Source: Streptomyces sp. NBC_01197 (GTDB lineage Bacteria > Actinomycetota > Actinomycetes > Streptomycetales > Streptomycetaceae). Taken from it: 64,000 bases of DNA. The notes below the pieces were generated by a model. That model was given only the letters and a program-made list of their open reading frames with translations, ran no database searches and had not been told where the DNA came from. Both the position numbers and the translations under genes were made by a program. Every line of letters starts with the position of its first letter. The first letter of the stretch is position 1. Shown piece after piece: positions 56,512 through 64,000 of this stretch. The stretch is from contig NZ_CP108569.1 of assembly GCF_036010505.1 (NCBI RefSeq), positions 1,426,001-1,490,000 of the forward strand. The letters are read 5' to 3'.

Positions 56512-56862
56512 TCACTCCGGAGAGTGACGATCCATGGTGCGCTTCGCCGGAAAACGTGACTCATTTCGGTCAATTTTGTCTGAAAGTGCCGAAAGAACGT
56601 CGATCTCCAGCACCTCGCAGAACTGCAGCAGATAGGCGAAGACGTCGGCGACCTCGTCCGCCACCCGGTGCGCCGACCCGGGATCGTCCATCACCCGCGC
56701 CGACTCCTCGGGCGTCAGCCACTGAAAGATCTCGACCAGTTCGGACGCCTCCACGCTCAGTGCCGCGGCCAGGTTCTTCGGTGTGTGGTAGGGCTGCCAG
56801 TCCCGCGCGGCGGCGAACTCGGCCAGCCGGCGCTGCAATTGCGCTACGTCCAGTTCTGTCAC
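56512..56862 (-). CDS. MazG-like nucleotide pyrophosphohydrolase
   Basis: 116-residue all-helical NTP pyrophosphohydrolase. The metal-binding motifs are SVEASELVEIFQWL near 37-50 and HRVADEVADVFAYLLQFC near 65-82, the E-x-x-E and E-x-x-D pairs of the MazG fold. GTG 56862 overlaps the upstream ATPase stop by 4 bases. It probably removes non-canonical or excess nucleotides. Confidence 0.85.
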   Translation of the reverse strand: MTELDVAQLQRRLAEFAAARDWQPYHTPKNLAAALSVEASELVEIFQWLTPEESARVMDDPGSAHRVADEVADVFAYLLQFCEVLEIDVLSALSDKIDRNESRFPAKRTMDRHSPE

Positions 56863-57983
56863 GCGCCCAGGTCTACCACCGAGACACCCGCCAGCTCACC
56901 GGCCCACCGAGAGTCCGACGCCGTGCCCACCACCCTGATGTGGCCCTGGGCGCAGATCGCCGCGGCTAGAGCGGTGAGCTCACGCGCCTGCCGTGGATCG
57001 AGGGAGCGGTCGAACCCGTCGGCCAGCACCGTCAGAGACTGCATCGCGGGCGGCACCTCGCCCGCGGGATCCACCGCGAGTACGCCGGGCCCGGTCAGCA
57101 GCACAAGGGCGAGCGCGAGATAGCGCAACTCACCCTCGCCCAGCCGCTCCACCGGGGTGCCCGCACCGCTGCCCCGGCCGAGCACCGCCCGTACCCGCCC
57201 GTCCGTCAACTCCTCCGCCGCGAGCCCCGCCACCGGCCCCGTGCACCCCGCACGTGCCGCCGCGACCAGCTGCCGGTGCCGGTTCGCGCACTCGGACTGG
57301 GTGCGGTACAGCACCGAGGCCAGGTTGTCGCACCCCCGCCGCAACAGCCCCGCACCGGCGGCCACCGGACGGCGCATCCGGTGTGGCTGGGGGTCGCAGG
57401 CGAAGACCGAGCGCAGTGCCACCACCACCTGCTCGGCAGCGGCCAGCACCTTCAGCTGTCCTTCCGTCTTGCCCGCCACCCGCAGCGGGAGCAGCGCGGT
57501 CCCCATCCGGTCGTCGGGCAGCGGCGCCCGGGTCACGGGGACCGCGCCCGCCGTGTGCCAGGCGGCCTGCACGGTCCTGCGCGCCGGATCACGCAGCGCC
57601 GTGGAGAGCAGCAACTGGCCGCCTGCGGTGAGCCGTTCACCCACCACGCGCAGTTCGGGCTCGGCCTGCACCGCCAGATCGAGGTGTACGGGGCCGGCCG
57701 GGCCGTCGACGGTGCAGCCGATCCGGAAACCCCGCCGCCCCTGCGCGTCCGCGCCTGCCCACTCCGGGACACAGCTGCCCGGGTCCTCGAAGACCTCACC
57801 GAGCTCGTCCCCAGCGCCGAGCCGCGCCAGCGCCTCGTACACCTGGAGCGCGCTCGTCTTACCGCTCCCGCTCGCCCCGGTGAACAGGGTCAGCGGGGCG
57901 AGCGGAAAGGCGGCGCCGCGGTGCGACTTGAAAGCCGAGAGCCGCAGTTCGGTGACCGTGGGGCGTGCGTAGGTTGCGTCCAT
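56859..57983 (-). CDS. AAA-family ATPase, RecF/SMC-like
   Basis: 374 residues from ATG 57983. N-terminus LRLSAFKSHRGAAFPLAPLT, then LFTGASGSGKTSALQVYEAL, is the RecF/SMC-like start with Walker A GASGSGKT. Later, RLGEGELRYLALALVLLTG is a signature-like segment and LAVDPAGEVPPA replaces the usual Walker B. The central part is not a coiled coil. Members of this type are often solitary ATPases of unknown role. It lies 56 bases after sepF and overlaps the mazG gene, so all three are likely co-expressed. Confidence 0.78.
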   Translation of the reverse strand: MDATYARPTVTELRLSAFKSHRGAAFPLAPLTLFTGASGSGKTSALQVYEALARLGAGDELGEVFEDPGSCVPEWAGADAQGRRGFRIGCTVDGPAGPVHLDLAVQAEPELRVVGERLTAGGQLLLSTALRDPARRTVQAAWHTAGAVPVTRAPLPDDRMGTALLPLRVAGKTEGQLKVLAAAEQVVVALRSVFACDPQPHRMRRPVAAGAGLLRRGCDNLASVLYRTQSECANRHRQLVAAARAGCTGPVAGLAAEELTDGRVRAVLGRGSGAGTPVERLGEGELRYLALALVLLTGPGVLAVDPAGEVPPAMQSLTVLADGFDRSLDPRQARELTALAAAICAQGHIRVVGTASDSRWAGELAGVSVVDLGA

Positions 57984-58039
57984 GGTCCGGACCGTACGCA
58001 CGCGTCACGTTGGCGAACCGTTCCGTCTGCATGACCTTC

Positions 58040-58435
58040 CTACGATCGGGGGACTGCGGCCGCCGCGATCCCCTCCACCTCCATGCCGGCGGGGGCCAGC
58101 AGGAAGACGTTCTTGTCGACCCGGTGCATCCCGCTGCCCAGGCCGAAGACCACGCCGCTGCTGAAGTCCAGGATGCGCTTGGCCACTTCGGTCTCCGCCC
58201 CGGTCAGGTCGAGCAGCACCGGCACCTGCCCGACGAGGTACTCGGCGACTTCACGGGCGTCCGCGAAGACCTGGACACGCAGGACCACGAAACGGCGCTG
58301 CTCGGCCGCGTACTCGTTGGGGATCGTCTCGTGATCGACTCGCGAGGGCCATTCGTTGCGCCCCCGCAGCGGCACCACCTGGGCGAGCCCCTCCCACTGC
58401 TCGTCGGTGACGTCGTACTCGTCGTACCTGCTCAC
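58040..58435 (-). CDS. sepF: SepF-family cell division protein
   Basis: 131-residue SepF paralogue. The C-terminal SepF domain is clear: RRFVVLRVQVFADAREVAEY, LVGQVPVLLDLTGAETEVAK, then RILDFSSGVVFGLGSGMHRV and DKNVFLLAPAGMEV. SepF links FtsZ to the membrane; Streptomyces have several copies, and from memory this one corresponds to the third copy near SCO5967. The N-terminus MSRYDEYDVTDEQW lacks an obvious membrane amphipathic helix. GTG 58435 follows GAGG at seven bases. Confidence 0.88.
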   Translation of the reverse strand: MSRYDEYDVTDEQWEGLAQVVPLRGRNEWPSRVDHETIPNEYAAEQRRFVVLRVQVFADAREVAEYLVGQVPVLLDLTGAETEVAKRILDFSSGVVFGLGSGMHRVDKNVFLLAPAGMEVEGIAAAAVPRS

Positions 58436-58574
58436 CGGACCACCTCGGCTGGGCTTTCTATCTGCATCAGCCAATTCTGACCCCCACCACCCGTTCGGCC
58501 CAACACCGACACGTGTGAGTGCCTTGATCAGCGCCGGGTGTGAGCGCACTCACTCCGCCGCTCACTCCGCGCAC

Positions 58575-59450
58575 TCAGTTCACAGCCGCCTCCAGTGCCT
58601 CGGCCACCGAGGTGAAGAACCGGGTGTGGGACCGGGCGCTGTCCGGGGCTTCCGGATTCCACGGCAGGACCCGGGCCCGGCCGGTGAGGCGCAGCCACTC
58701 GTCGTTGGCGCGCAGTTCACCGAGAGGTGTGGCGTTCGACCGGACGTCGGCGAGCACGACATTAGGGTGGAGCGCCGCCGCCTCCGCCCAGCTGACGGTG
58801 GCCCAGTTCGCACCCGCGCCTTCGGGCGGCCGCACCATGCTGACGCCGTGCTCCGTCAGCTCGCGCAACTCGGGCCACGCATGGGGGCGTGCGAGATGCA
58901 CCTGGTCGGGCCCGGCGGGCGAGAGCGCGAGGACCCCCGGCCGGGACGGCAGGTCCGCCGCCACGCGGAGCCGTTGGTGTGCGGCATCCAGCAGCCGCTG
59001 CTGTTCTCCGTCGCCGCGGGCCCCCAGCGAGCGGGCGAGCGCGCCGAACCGGCCCCTGATCCCGTCCAGTGTGTGGGTCTGCCCCACGTCGATGACCACG
59101 ACGGGGACCTGCTCCTCCAGGTGTTTGGCGGTGTCCGGGTCCAGTCCGTACACCTGGCCGCCGCCGTAGCTGACCGCTACCACGAGGTCCGGACCGCCGC
59201 TGAGCAGCGCCTCCAGGTCCAGTGCGCCGCCCGCCCCCAGATAACGGACGTCGTCGGGCGGCAGCGACCCCGCCTTCGCCGGGTCGACCGCCGCGCCGTC
59301 GTGCAGGGAGCCGAAGACCGCGTGCGGGGCCAGTCCGTGGTCCCACAGAGTGGCTCCGGCCCGGATGTACGCCGTCACCCGCGACGGTGTCCGTCCGGCC
59401 GTCGACAGTTGTCCACGGTCGTCGGAGAACTGCCAGCCAGCTGGTTCCAT
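58575..59450 (-). CDS. ABC substrate-binding-like protein without a signal peptide
   Basis: 291 residues with the two-lobed periplasmic-binding fold of siderophore/cobalamin type: VTAYIRAGATLWDHGLAPHA, LDLEALLSGGPDLVVAVSYG, VPVVVIDVGQTHTLDGI. No signal peptide or lipobox is present from ATG 59450, and the longer frame upstream does not supply one. Either it acts inside the cell or the real start is different. No permease or ATPase gene is adjacent. It has a GGAGG about 11 bases ahead, slightly far. Confidence 0.7.
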   Translation of the reverse strand: MEPAGWQFSDDRGQLSTAGRTPSRVTAYIRAGATLWDHGLAPHAVFGSLHDGAAVDPAKAGSLPPDDVRYLGAGGALDLEALLSGGPDLVVAVSYGGGQVYGLDPDTAKHLEEQVPVVVIDVGQTHTLDGIRGRFGALARSLGARGDGEQQRLLDAAHQRLRVAADLPSRPGVLALSPAGPDQVHLARPHAWPELRELTEHGVSMVRPPEGAGANWATVSWAEAAALHPNVVLADVRSNATPLGELRANDEWLRLTGRARVLPWNPEAPDSARSHTRFFTSVAEALEAAVN

Positions 59451-59752
59451 GACGTTTCGCGCCTCCTCCGGGTCAGCGCCGTCCGGCCTTCCGGGCGCCG
59501 CACACCCGTACCTGCCCAGCTCGCGTGTACGGCATTCGGAGCGGACCGGCCCACGTCCGGGATTCGCGCGCCGCCCCGTACTCGGCCACGGTTGAGTAGC
59601 CGTACTCACGTCGCGGCCGCCCGGTTCCGGCAGCCTGGAAGCGGAGGGAAGCGGGGATACGCCCCCACTGACACATACACGCGGGGCCTGCGTGACAGGC
59701 AGGTGCGGCTTCCCGGTTCCGGGCACAACGACACGACGGTGGTGGAGAGACG
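59451..59752. promoter_or_regulatory. Divergent region with a TGAGTA dyad
   Basis: 302 bases between the binding-like protein and a small membrane protein. The dyad TGAGTA-gccg-TACTCA at 59593-59608 is the only clear structure and may be an operator. Part of it, CCGTACTC, recurs about 25 bases away. Confidence 0.45.
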
Positions 59753-60112
59753 ATGAACGGCAAGAGCCTGGTGCGGCGGATCGGCCGGACAGTGGCGGGT
59801 GACTGGGTCTCGCGCGGGTACCTCGTGGTCATCGCGGCCCTGCTGGTCTGGGTGTGGGTGGACACCACGCTGGTCTCGCACCCGGACGCGTCGTTCTCCG
59901 GGGTGTACCCGATCCTGCTCACCCTGCCGACCAGCCTGCTTCTGCTGCTGCCGGGCGTCGAGGCACCGCTGACGTGGGTCGTGCTCGTGGCTGCGGCGCT
60001 GGTCAACTCGACGTTCATCAGCCTGATCGTCCGCCGGGCCTTCGGGCCCGGCTCCGGATCCGGACCCAGCAGCACTCGGCATGTCGGCCCTGGTGCGGCC
60101 TCTGTGCGGTGA
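59753..60112 (+). CDS. Small membrane protein (SCO4225-like)
   Basis: 119 residues from ATG 59753 with GGAGAG ahead. Three membrane segments: GYLVVIAALLVWVWVDTTLV, YPILLTLPTSLLLLLPGVE and WVVLVAAALVNSTFISLIVR. The pattern matches the Streptomyces SCO4225-family membrane proteins as I recall. Function unknown. Confidence 0.7.
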   Translation: MNGKSLVRRIGRTVAGDWVSRGYLVVIAALLVWVWVDTTLVSHPDASFSGVYPILLTLPTSLLLLLPGVEAPLTWVVLVAAALVNSTFISLIVRRAFGPGSGSGPSSTRHVGPGAASVR

Positions 60113-60128
60113 CGTACTCATTGACGTA

Positions 60129-60151
60129 CCGGGCCGGGTGTCCCGGCCCGG
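60129..60151. terminator. Terminator after the small membrane protein
   Basis: Perfect 10-bp stem CCGGGCCGGG / CCCGGCCCGG with loop TGT, 16 bases after the stop codon. Confidence 0.8.
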
Positions 60152-60223
60152 CTCCTGCCGGACAATCCCGTCCCCCGGTCCCGTCCGCGTTGCCCGGGCG
60201 GGCGGATGCGGGAGAATGACGGC

Positions 60224-60556
60224 ATGCAGAGACTCTCTCTCGAAGCCCTGGCCCGCCAGCAGATCGAACTGGCGGCCACGGCCGGTGGCGGCCACACAGC
60301 GGACACCGTCTACGGCGGTCATGAGAAGGTCCTGCGCCAGACGGTCATCGGGATGACGCGCGGCTCGCACCTCGCCGAGCACGAGAATCCCGGCGAGGCC
60401 ACGGTGCAGGTACTGCAGGGCCGGGTGCGGCTCTCGGCGGGCGATCTGTCCTGGGAGGGCCGCCAGGGCGACCTGATCATCGTGCCCGACAACCGCCACC
60501 GGGTGGAGGCCCTGGAGGACTCCGCGATTCTGCTGACCGTGGCCAAACTGCTCTGA
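60224..60556 (+). CDS. Small cupin-domain protein
   Basis: 110-residue single-domain cupin. Motif 1 is SHLAEHENPGEATVQVLQGRVRL, shown as two blocks near 51-73, with metal-ligand-type His and Glu. Motif 2 is GDLIIVPDNRHRVEALED near 87-104. ATG 60224 is the better start. Such cupins are often annotated as LuxR-like or metal-binding sensors; no partner gene points to a function. Confidence 0.78.
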   Translation: MQRLSLEALARQQIELAATAGGGHTADTVYGGHEKVLRQTVIGMTRGSHLAEHENPGEATVQVLQGRVRLSAGDLSWEGRQGDLIIVPDNRHRVEALEDSAILLTVAKLL

Positions 60557-60596
60557 CGGCCCCGGGCGCGCCGCCTGGCGGGCGACCGCACCTGCG

Positions 60597-60622
60597 GCTC
60601 GGCACCGGAGCCGGTGCCGAGC
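60597..60622. terminator. Terminator after the cupin gene
   Basis: Arms GCTCGGCACCGG and CCGGTGCCGAGC, perfect over 12 bp with a minimal AG centre, so the tip must open. It is followed by a second GC hairpin at 60643-60663. Confidence 0.7.
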
Positions 60623-60685
60623 GGCCCGCAGGATAGCCTCAGCGGCCGGAGTGTTTCCGGCCGAACGGGCAGCGGGGGTACGGCA

Positions 60686-61132
60686 GTGAGCGGCGACCAC
60701 GACGGTATACCGGGAGAACCCCAACGCGCCCGGCCGGTACGGTCGTTGGGCAGGCTGCCCGCGGTCGTCAGAGGCGGGGCGACCCTCGCCCTGCTGATCG
60801 CGGTGGCAGCAGTGGGCCTGTTGTTCCTGCCGATGTCCCCGAGGGTGCCCGACCCGTCCGAGGACGCAGAGATGAAATCGACCGTGCAGGTGGCCTGCGG
60901 CTCGGTTCTGAACCCTGCGGGCGACGACGCGCTGGCGGACCACCGCGACACCGCACCGGCCTGCGGATCCGCCCGGATCCAGCGGGCGGGATGGTCGGGC
61001 GTGGGCCTCGGCGCCGCCTTCGTCGTGCTGGTGCTGTCACTGCTCATGGCCGACGGGATGTCCGAGGACCCCACGACGGCCCGGGAGCGGCCCGGCGGCG
61101 CGCCGGGGCAGGGCTCCACGGACACCAGGTAA
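60686..61132 (+). CDS. Two-segment membrane protein, unknown function
   Basis: 148 residues from GTG 60686, preferred because GGGGG lies seven bases before it. Membrane segments: GATLALLIAVAAVGLLFLPM near 30-50 and WSGVGLGAAFVVLVLSLLMA near 104-123. The part between is polar with two Cys (VACGS, PACGS), probably extracytoplasmic and disulfide-bonded. I do not recognise a family. Confidence 0.65.
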   Translation: MSGDHDGIPGEPQRARPVRSLGRLPAVVRGGATLALLIAVAAVGLLFLPMSPRVPDPSEDAEMKSTVQVACGSVLNPAGDDALADHRDTAPACGSARIQRAGWSGVGLGAAFVVLVLSLLMADGMSEDPTTARERPGGAPGQGSTDTR

Positions 61133-61148
61133 TTCGTGGTGTGCGCCC

Positions 61149-61769
61149 TCACTCCGGGCGGGCGTCCGGTTCCGAGACGACGTCGAGCAGGCGCGGCAGG
61201 AACGTGACAGCCAGGTGTTCCGGGGGCAGGGCGTCCGATTCGACGAGGCTCTGGGTCAGCGCCCCTTCGTGAAGGGCGGTCGTCAGGCGGGCCAGTGAGT
61301 CGAGGTCGACGGTCGGTGTGCGGCCGAGGCGCTCGAAGAGACGGCCGAGGAGGACGACGATCCGTTCGCGCAGCAGGCGGTCGTGCTCGGCCAGCGTGCG
61401 TGCCGCCTCGGGATGCCGGATGGCGTGCAGGGTGAACTCCGTGGACAGCAGGAACCATCCGCGCTCGGCCTCGTCGACGGCGCTCATGCGGGCGATCAGG
61501 GTCCGCAGCGGGTCGTCCATGGTGTCGAGTTCGTCGACCGCCCGGGCAAGCCGCTCGGTCACCCGCTGTGCCTGCAGGTCGAACAGCGCGAAGAACAGCT
61601 CTTCCTTGGTGCGGAAGTTGGAGTAGAACGCCCCCCGCGTCAGCCCGGCCCGCTCGCAGATCACCTCGATGGAGGCTCCGTAGAAACCGCGCTCGGCGAA
61701 GATCTCCCGGGCCGCTTCGAGCAGCCGCGCGGTGGTCTGCGGGCGGCGCTTGGTGGGCCCCTTCGGCAT
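61149..61769 (-). CDS. TetR-family regulator of the aldolase unit
   Basis: 206-residue TetR repressor. DNA-binding domain at about 8-55: TTARLLEAAREIFAERGFYG, ASIEVICERAGLTRGAFYSN, FRTKEELFFALFD. ATG 61769 is chosen because GGGAGGAAATCC precedes it; ATG 61787 is an alternative. Three tandem palindromes lie 45-94 bases upstream, between it and the divergent aldolase gene, so it should repress both. The ligand is probably linked to the aldolase/MFS substrate. Confidence 0.9.
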   Translation of the reverse strand: MPKGPTKRRPQTTARLLEAAREIFAERGFYGASIEVICERAGLTRGAFYSNFRTKEELFFALFDLQAQRVTERLARAVDELDTMDDPLRTLIARMSAVDEAERGWFLLSTEFTLHAIRHPEAARTLAEHDRLLRERIVVLLGRLFERLGRTPTVDLDSLARLTTALHEGALTQSLVESDALPPEHLAVTFLPRLLDVVSEPDARPE

Positions 61770-61813
61770 GGATTTCCTCCCGGCCATTGACACCTCGGCG
61801 CGACTCTCCGCAT

Positions 61814-61863
61814 GATACAGCACCGTATTCGATACAGATCTGTATCCGATACGGATCCGTATC
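61814..61863. promoter_or_regulatory. Three tandem TetR operators at 17-bp spacing
   Basis: Site A 61814-61829 (imperfect, GATACAGCACCGTATT), site B 61831-61846 (GATACAGATCTGTATC, perfect) and site C 61848-61863 (GATACGGATCCGTATC, perfect). The centres are exactly 17 bases apart. The array lies between the divergent TetR and aldolase genes. Confidence 0.9.
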
Positions 61864-61938
61864 TCGCACGCCAGCACGTTCACGTACCCCGACCGGTATT
61901 CACCGGTACTCATCGGTACTCGACGAGGAGGCCACCCC

Positions 61939-62763
61939 ATGAAGACGTCCACCGCGGCACAGCAGCCCAACGCGGCACCGCACACCGGCATAGGCCCGGT
62001 CCCGCCCGGGTTCGAGGTGATGCTCCCGCCCACGTTCGACTCCGTGGCCGAGGAGCGGCTGCACCGCAAGCAGGAACTCGCCGCCGCCTTCCGCCTGTTC
62101 GGCATGTTGGGGTTCTCCGAAGGCGTGGCCGGACACATCACCGCGCGCGACCCGGAGAACCCCGAGTGGTTCTGGGTGAATCCCTTCGGGATGAGCTTCC
62201 GTCAGATCAAGGTCTCCGACCTCGTCCTGGTCGACCACGCCGGCGCCGTCGTAGAGGGCCGGCGCCCCGTCAACCGTGCCGCCTTCTGCATCCACTCCGA
62301 GGTCCACAGGGCACGCCCGGACGTCGTCGCCGCCGCCCACGCCCACTCCATCCACGGCAAGGCGTTCTCCACGCTGCGCCGCCGCCTCGACCCGCTCACC
62401 CAGGACGCCTGCGCCTTCTTCGAGGACCACGGGCTCTACGAGGACTTCCGCGGCGTCGTCAACGACACGGAGGAGGGCCGCAGGATCGGCGCGGCGCTCG
62501 GCCCGCACAAGGCCGTGGTCCTCGCCAACCACGGCCTGCTGACCGTCGGACAGAGCGTGGCCGAGGCGGCCTGGTGGTTCATCACGATGGAACGCTCCTG
62601 CCAGGCACAGCTGTTGGCGATGGCGGCCGGCACCCCGTACTCCATCGACCGCGAGACCGCCCTCCAGGTGCGGGAGCAGACCGGCAGCCCGCTGTCGGGC
62701 TGGTTCCAGCTGCGCCCGCTGTGGGACCAGATCACCGAGGAGCAGCCGGACCTGTTCGACTGA
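61939..62763 (+). CDS. Class II aldolase/adducin-family protein
   Basis: 274-residue zinc-dependent class II aldolase-fold protein (AraD/FucA/adducin group). Zn ligands are in AAAHAHSIHGKAFS near 130 and ANHGLLTVGQSV near 195, and the N-terminal GHITARDPENPEWFWVNPFG is family-typical. ATG 61939 has GAGGAGG. Members without sugar-aldolase activity exist, including decarboxylases, so the reaction is open. The following MFS gene suggests uptake and breakdown of the same organic acid or sugar acid under TetR control. Confidence 0.87.
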   Translation: MKTSTAAQQPNAAPHTGIGPVPPGFEVMLPPTFDSVAEERLHRKQELAAAFRLFGMLGFSEGVAGHITARDPENPEWFWVNPFGMSFRQIKVSDLVLVDHAGAVVEGRRPVNRAAFCIHSEVHRARPDVVAAAHAHSIHGKAFSTLRRRLDPLTQDACAFFEDHGLYEDFRGVVNDTEEGRRIGAALGPHKAVVLANHGLLTVGQSVAEAAWWFITMERSCQAQLLAMAAGTPYSIDRETALQVREQTGSPLSGWFQLRPLWDQITEEQPDLFD

Positions 62764-62803
62764 CGGCCGGGGCGGCCGGCTCACCTCCCGAGAGGACCAC
62801 CGC

Positions 62804-64000
62804 GTGCGCTTCCTCCGTACCTCTTCCGATCCAGTGCATCCCACGACGAAGCCCAGGATGAGCGGGCTCGTCAGGACCACGGTGACGCTGCTGTTCGCCG
62901 CCTGGTTCATCGATTACGTCGACCGGCTCGCCATCGCCACCGTGCTCCCGGTCATCGGCAAGGAGTTCTCCCTCGACCTCCGGCAACAGGGGCTCGTCGT
63001 CTCGGTCTTCTTCGTCGCCTACGCCGCTTTCCAGATACCGGGCGGCATGTTGGCCGACCGGTTCGGCGCGAAGCGGGTGACCTGCTGGGCGCTGCTCGCC
63101 TGGTCGCTGTGTACCGCGCTCACCGGACTCGCCTGGTCCTTCGCCGCCCTACTCCTCATCCGTCTCGTGTTCGGGGCGGCCGAGGGGGTCTTCCCCGCCG
63201 CGGCCACCAAGGCACTGGTCGAGCGGACCACGGTCGCCGAACGGATGGGCGCGCAGGGGACGATCATGAGCTCGAACGCCCTCGCCGCGGTCGCCGCACC
63301 GCTCGCCGTGCCTCCGCTGGCCGCCGCGTTCGGCTGGCGCTGGGCCTTCTTCGCGGCGGCCGGCCTGGGCGTCCTCGTCCATTTCGCCGTACGGGCCCGG
63401 CTGCCCGCCGTCCAAGCAGCCGTACGGGTCCGGCTGCCCGCGCCCCGGGCCCACGGCCTGGAGAGCGCGGCGGGAGACGCGGTCCGGATGCGGGACGTCC
63501 TGCGGATGGGCGTGCTGTGGCGCTTCTCGCTGATGCTCTTCGGGTACGCCACAGTCGTCTGGGGCCTGAGCACCTGGATCCCGTCCTATCTGACCAGCGA
63601 GCGCGGTCTGTCCCTCACCTCCGCCGGCGTCCTCGTGGCGCTGCCCTCGCTCGGGACGGCCGTCGCCACCTGGCTGGGCGGACGGTTGTCCGACCGGATG
63701 GAGGGGCACCACCGCAGGGTGATCGTTCCCGCCATGACCGTCGCGGCGGTCGCGCTGTGCCTGATGGCGCTCTCGCCGAGCCTGGCGGGTGCCATCGCCT
63801 GCGGCACGGTCGCCGTGTTCGCGGTCTCGCTCTGCTACATGCCGATCTTCGCGGTGCCGCTGCGCGGTCTGCCGCCGGAGCTCGTCGGGGTCGGCAGCTC
63901 CGTCGTCGTCATCGGCGGGCAGTTCGCCGGTATGGCGGTCCCGCCTCTCCTCGGCGCCATCGCCGAAGCAGCCTCTTTCGAAGTCGCCTTCGCCGTACTC
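62804..64000 (+). CDS. MFS transporter, 3' end beyond the window
   Basis: Open frame of 399 codons running off the right edge, so the gene is partial. GTG 62804 is the chosen start because GAGAGG stands eight bases ahead; ATG 62858 is an alternative. The start of the first segment, TLLFAAWFIDYVDRLAIATV, and the loop GGMLADRFGAKRVTCWALLA (the MFS loop 2-3 signature) identify a major facilitator of the anion:cation symporter kind. At least ten membrane segments are visible. It lies 40 bases after the aldolase gene and is probably co-transcribed. Confidence 0.9.
   Translation, partial: MRFLRTSSDPVHPTTKPRMSGLVRTTVTLLFAAWFIDYVDRLAIATVLPVIGKEFSLDLRQQGLVVSVFFVAYAAFQIPGGMLADRFGAKRVTCWALLAWSLCTALTGLAWSFAALLLIRLVFGAAEGVFPAAATKALVERTTVAERMGAQGTIMSSNALAAVAAPLAVPPLAAAFGWRWAFFAAAGLGVLVHFAVRARLPAVQAAVRVRLPAPRAHGLESAAGDAVRMRDVLRMGVLWRFSLMLFGYATVVWGLSTWIPSYLTSERGLSLTSAGVLVALPSLGTAVATWLGGRLSDRMEGHHRRVIVPAMTVAAVALCLMALSPSLAGAIACGTVAVFAVSLCYMPIFAVPLRGLPPELVGVGSSVVVIGGQFAGMAVPPLLGAIAEAASFEVAFAVL

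Overview
The window is high-GC actinobacterial chromosome, almost certainly from a Streptomyces. Third codon positions are G/C rich, GTG starts are common, Shine-Dalgarno sites are AGGAGG-like, and the gene content is typical of the genus: the ngcEFG chitosugar transporter, a sacA-type aconitase next to a MurA-like protein with a helix-turn-helix, a conservon (cvn) operon, arginine deiminase beside ornithine carbamoyltransferase, and a SepF paralogue. From memory the backbone order resembles the SCO5967-SCO6007 stretch of S. coelicolor; no alignment was possible. I see no rRNA, tRNA, CRISPR array, intact insertion sequence or phage.

Layout. 1-13.4 kb is a carbohydrate block: ngcEFG (leftward), a secreted GH92 alpha-mannosidase, a broken aldo/keto reductase, xylose isomerase, and a leftward aconitase. 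13.5-27.2 kb is an accessory stretch with many decayed genes: a frameshifted DUF3291 gene, two aldo/keto reductase wrecks, an Asp23 remnant, a chloramphenicol-phosphotransferase-like remnant, a cupin remnant, a flavin-reductase tail and an internally deleted beta-propeller gene. Set among them are intact genes: the HTH-MurA fusion, a BrkB membrane protein, a STAS protein with a SigB-type sigma factor, a secreted GH2 glycosidase, a TetR regulator and a secreted SH3 protein. 27.5-37 kb carries an orphan FetB-like permease, a PP2C phosphatase, the conservon with an atypical P450, and an acyl-CoA oxidase. 37-45.2 kb looks like an aerobic CoA-dependent 2-aminobenzoate (anthranilate) or salicylate catabolic cluster. 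45.4-49.8 kb holds an HATPase protein, an APC permease and arginine catabolism. 49.9-58.4 kb holds the Hen1-Pnkp RNA repair pair, a homocysteine methyltransferase, an F420-type oxidoreductase, and sepF with an ATPase and a MazG protein. The last part carries small membrane and cupin genes and a TetR-controlled class II aldolase/MFS unit that runs off the window end.

The clearest regulatory signals are: an identical 12-bp palindrome placed at the same distance from a TTGAC element in front of both secreted glycosidases; a DasR-like site in front of ngcE; a TamR-like dyad and an iron-box-like element in front of aconitase; a 14-bp motif shared by the promoters of the CoA catabolic cluster; two operators for the TetR at 25.8 kb; and three operators at exact 17-bp spacing in front of the aldolase.

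Coordinates of pseudogenes are approximate at their decayed ends. Most functions are inferred from family motifs read by eye.
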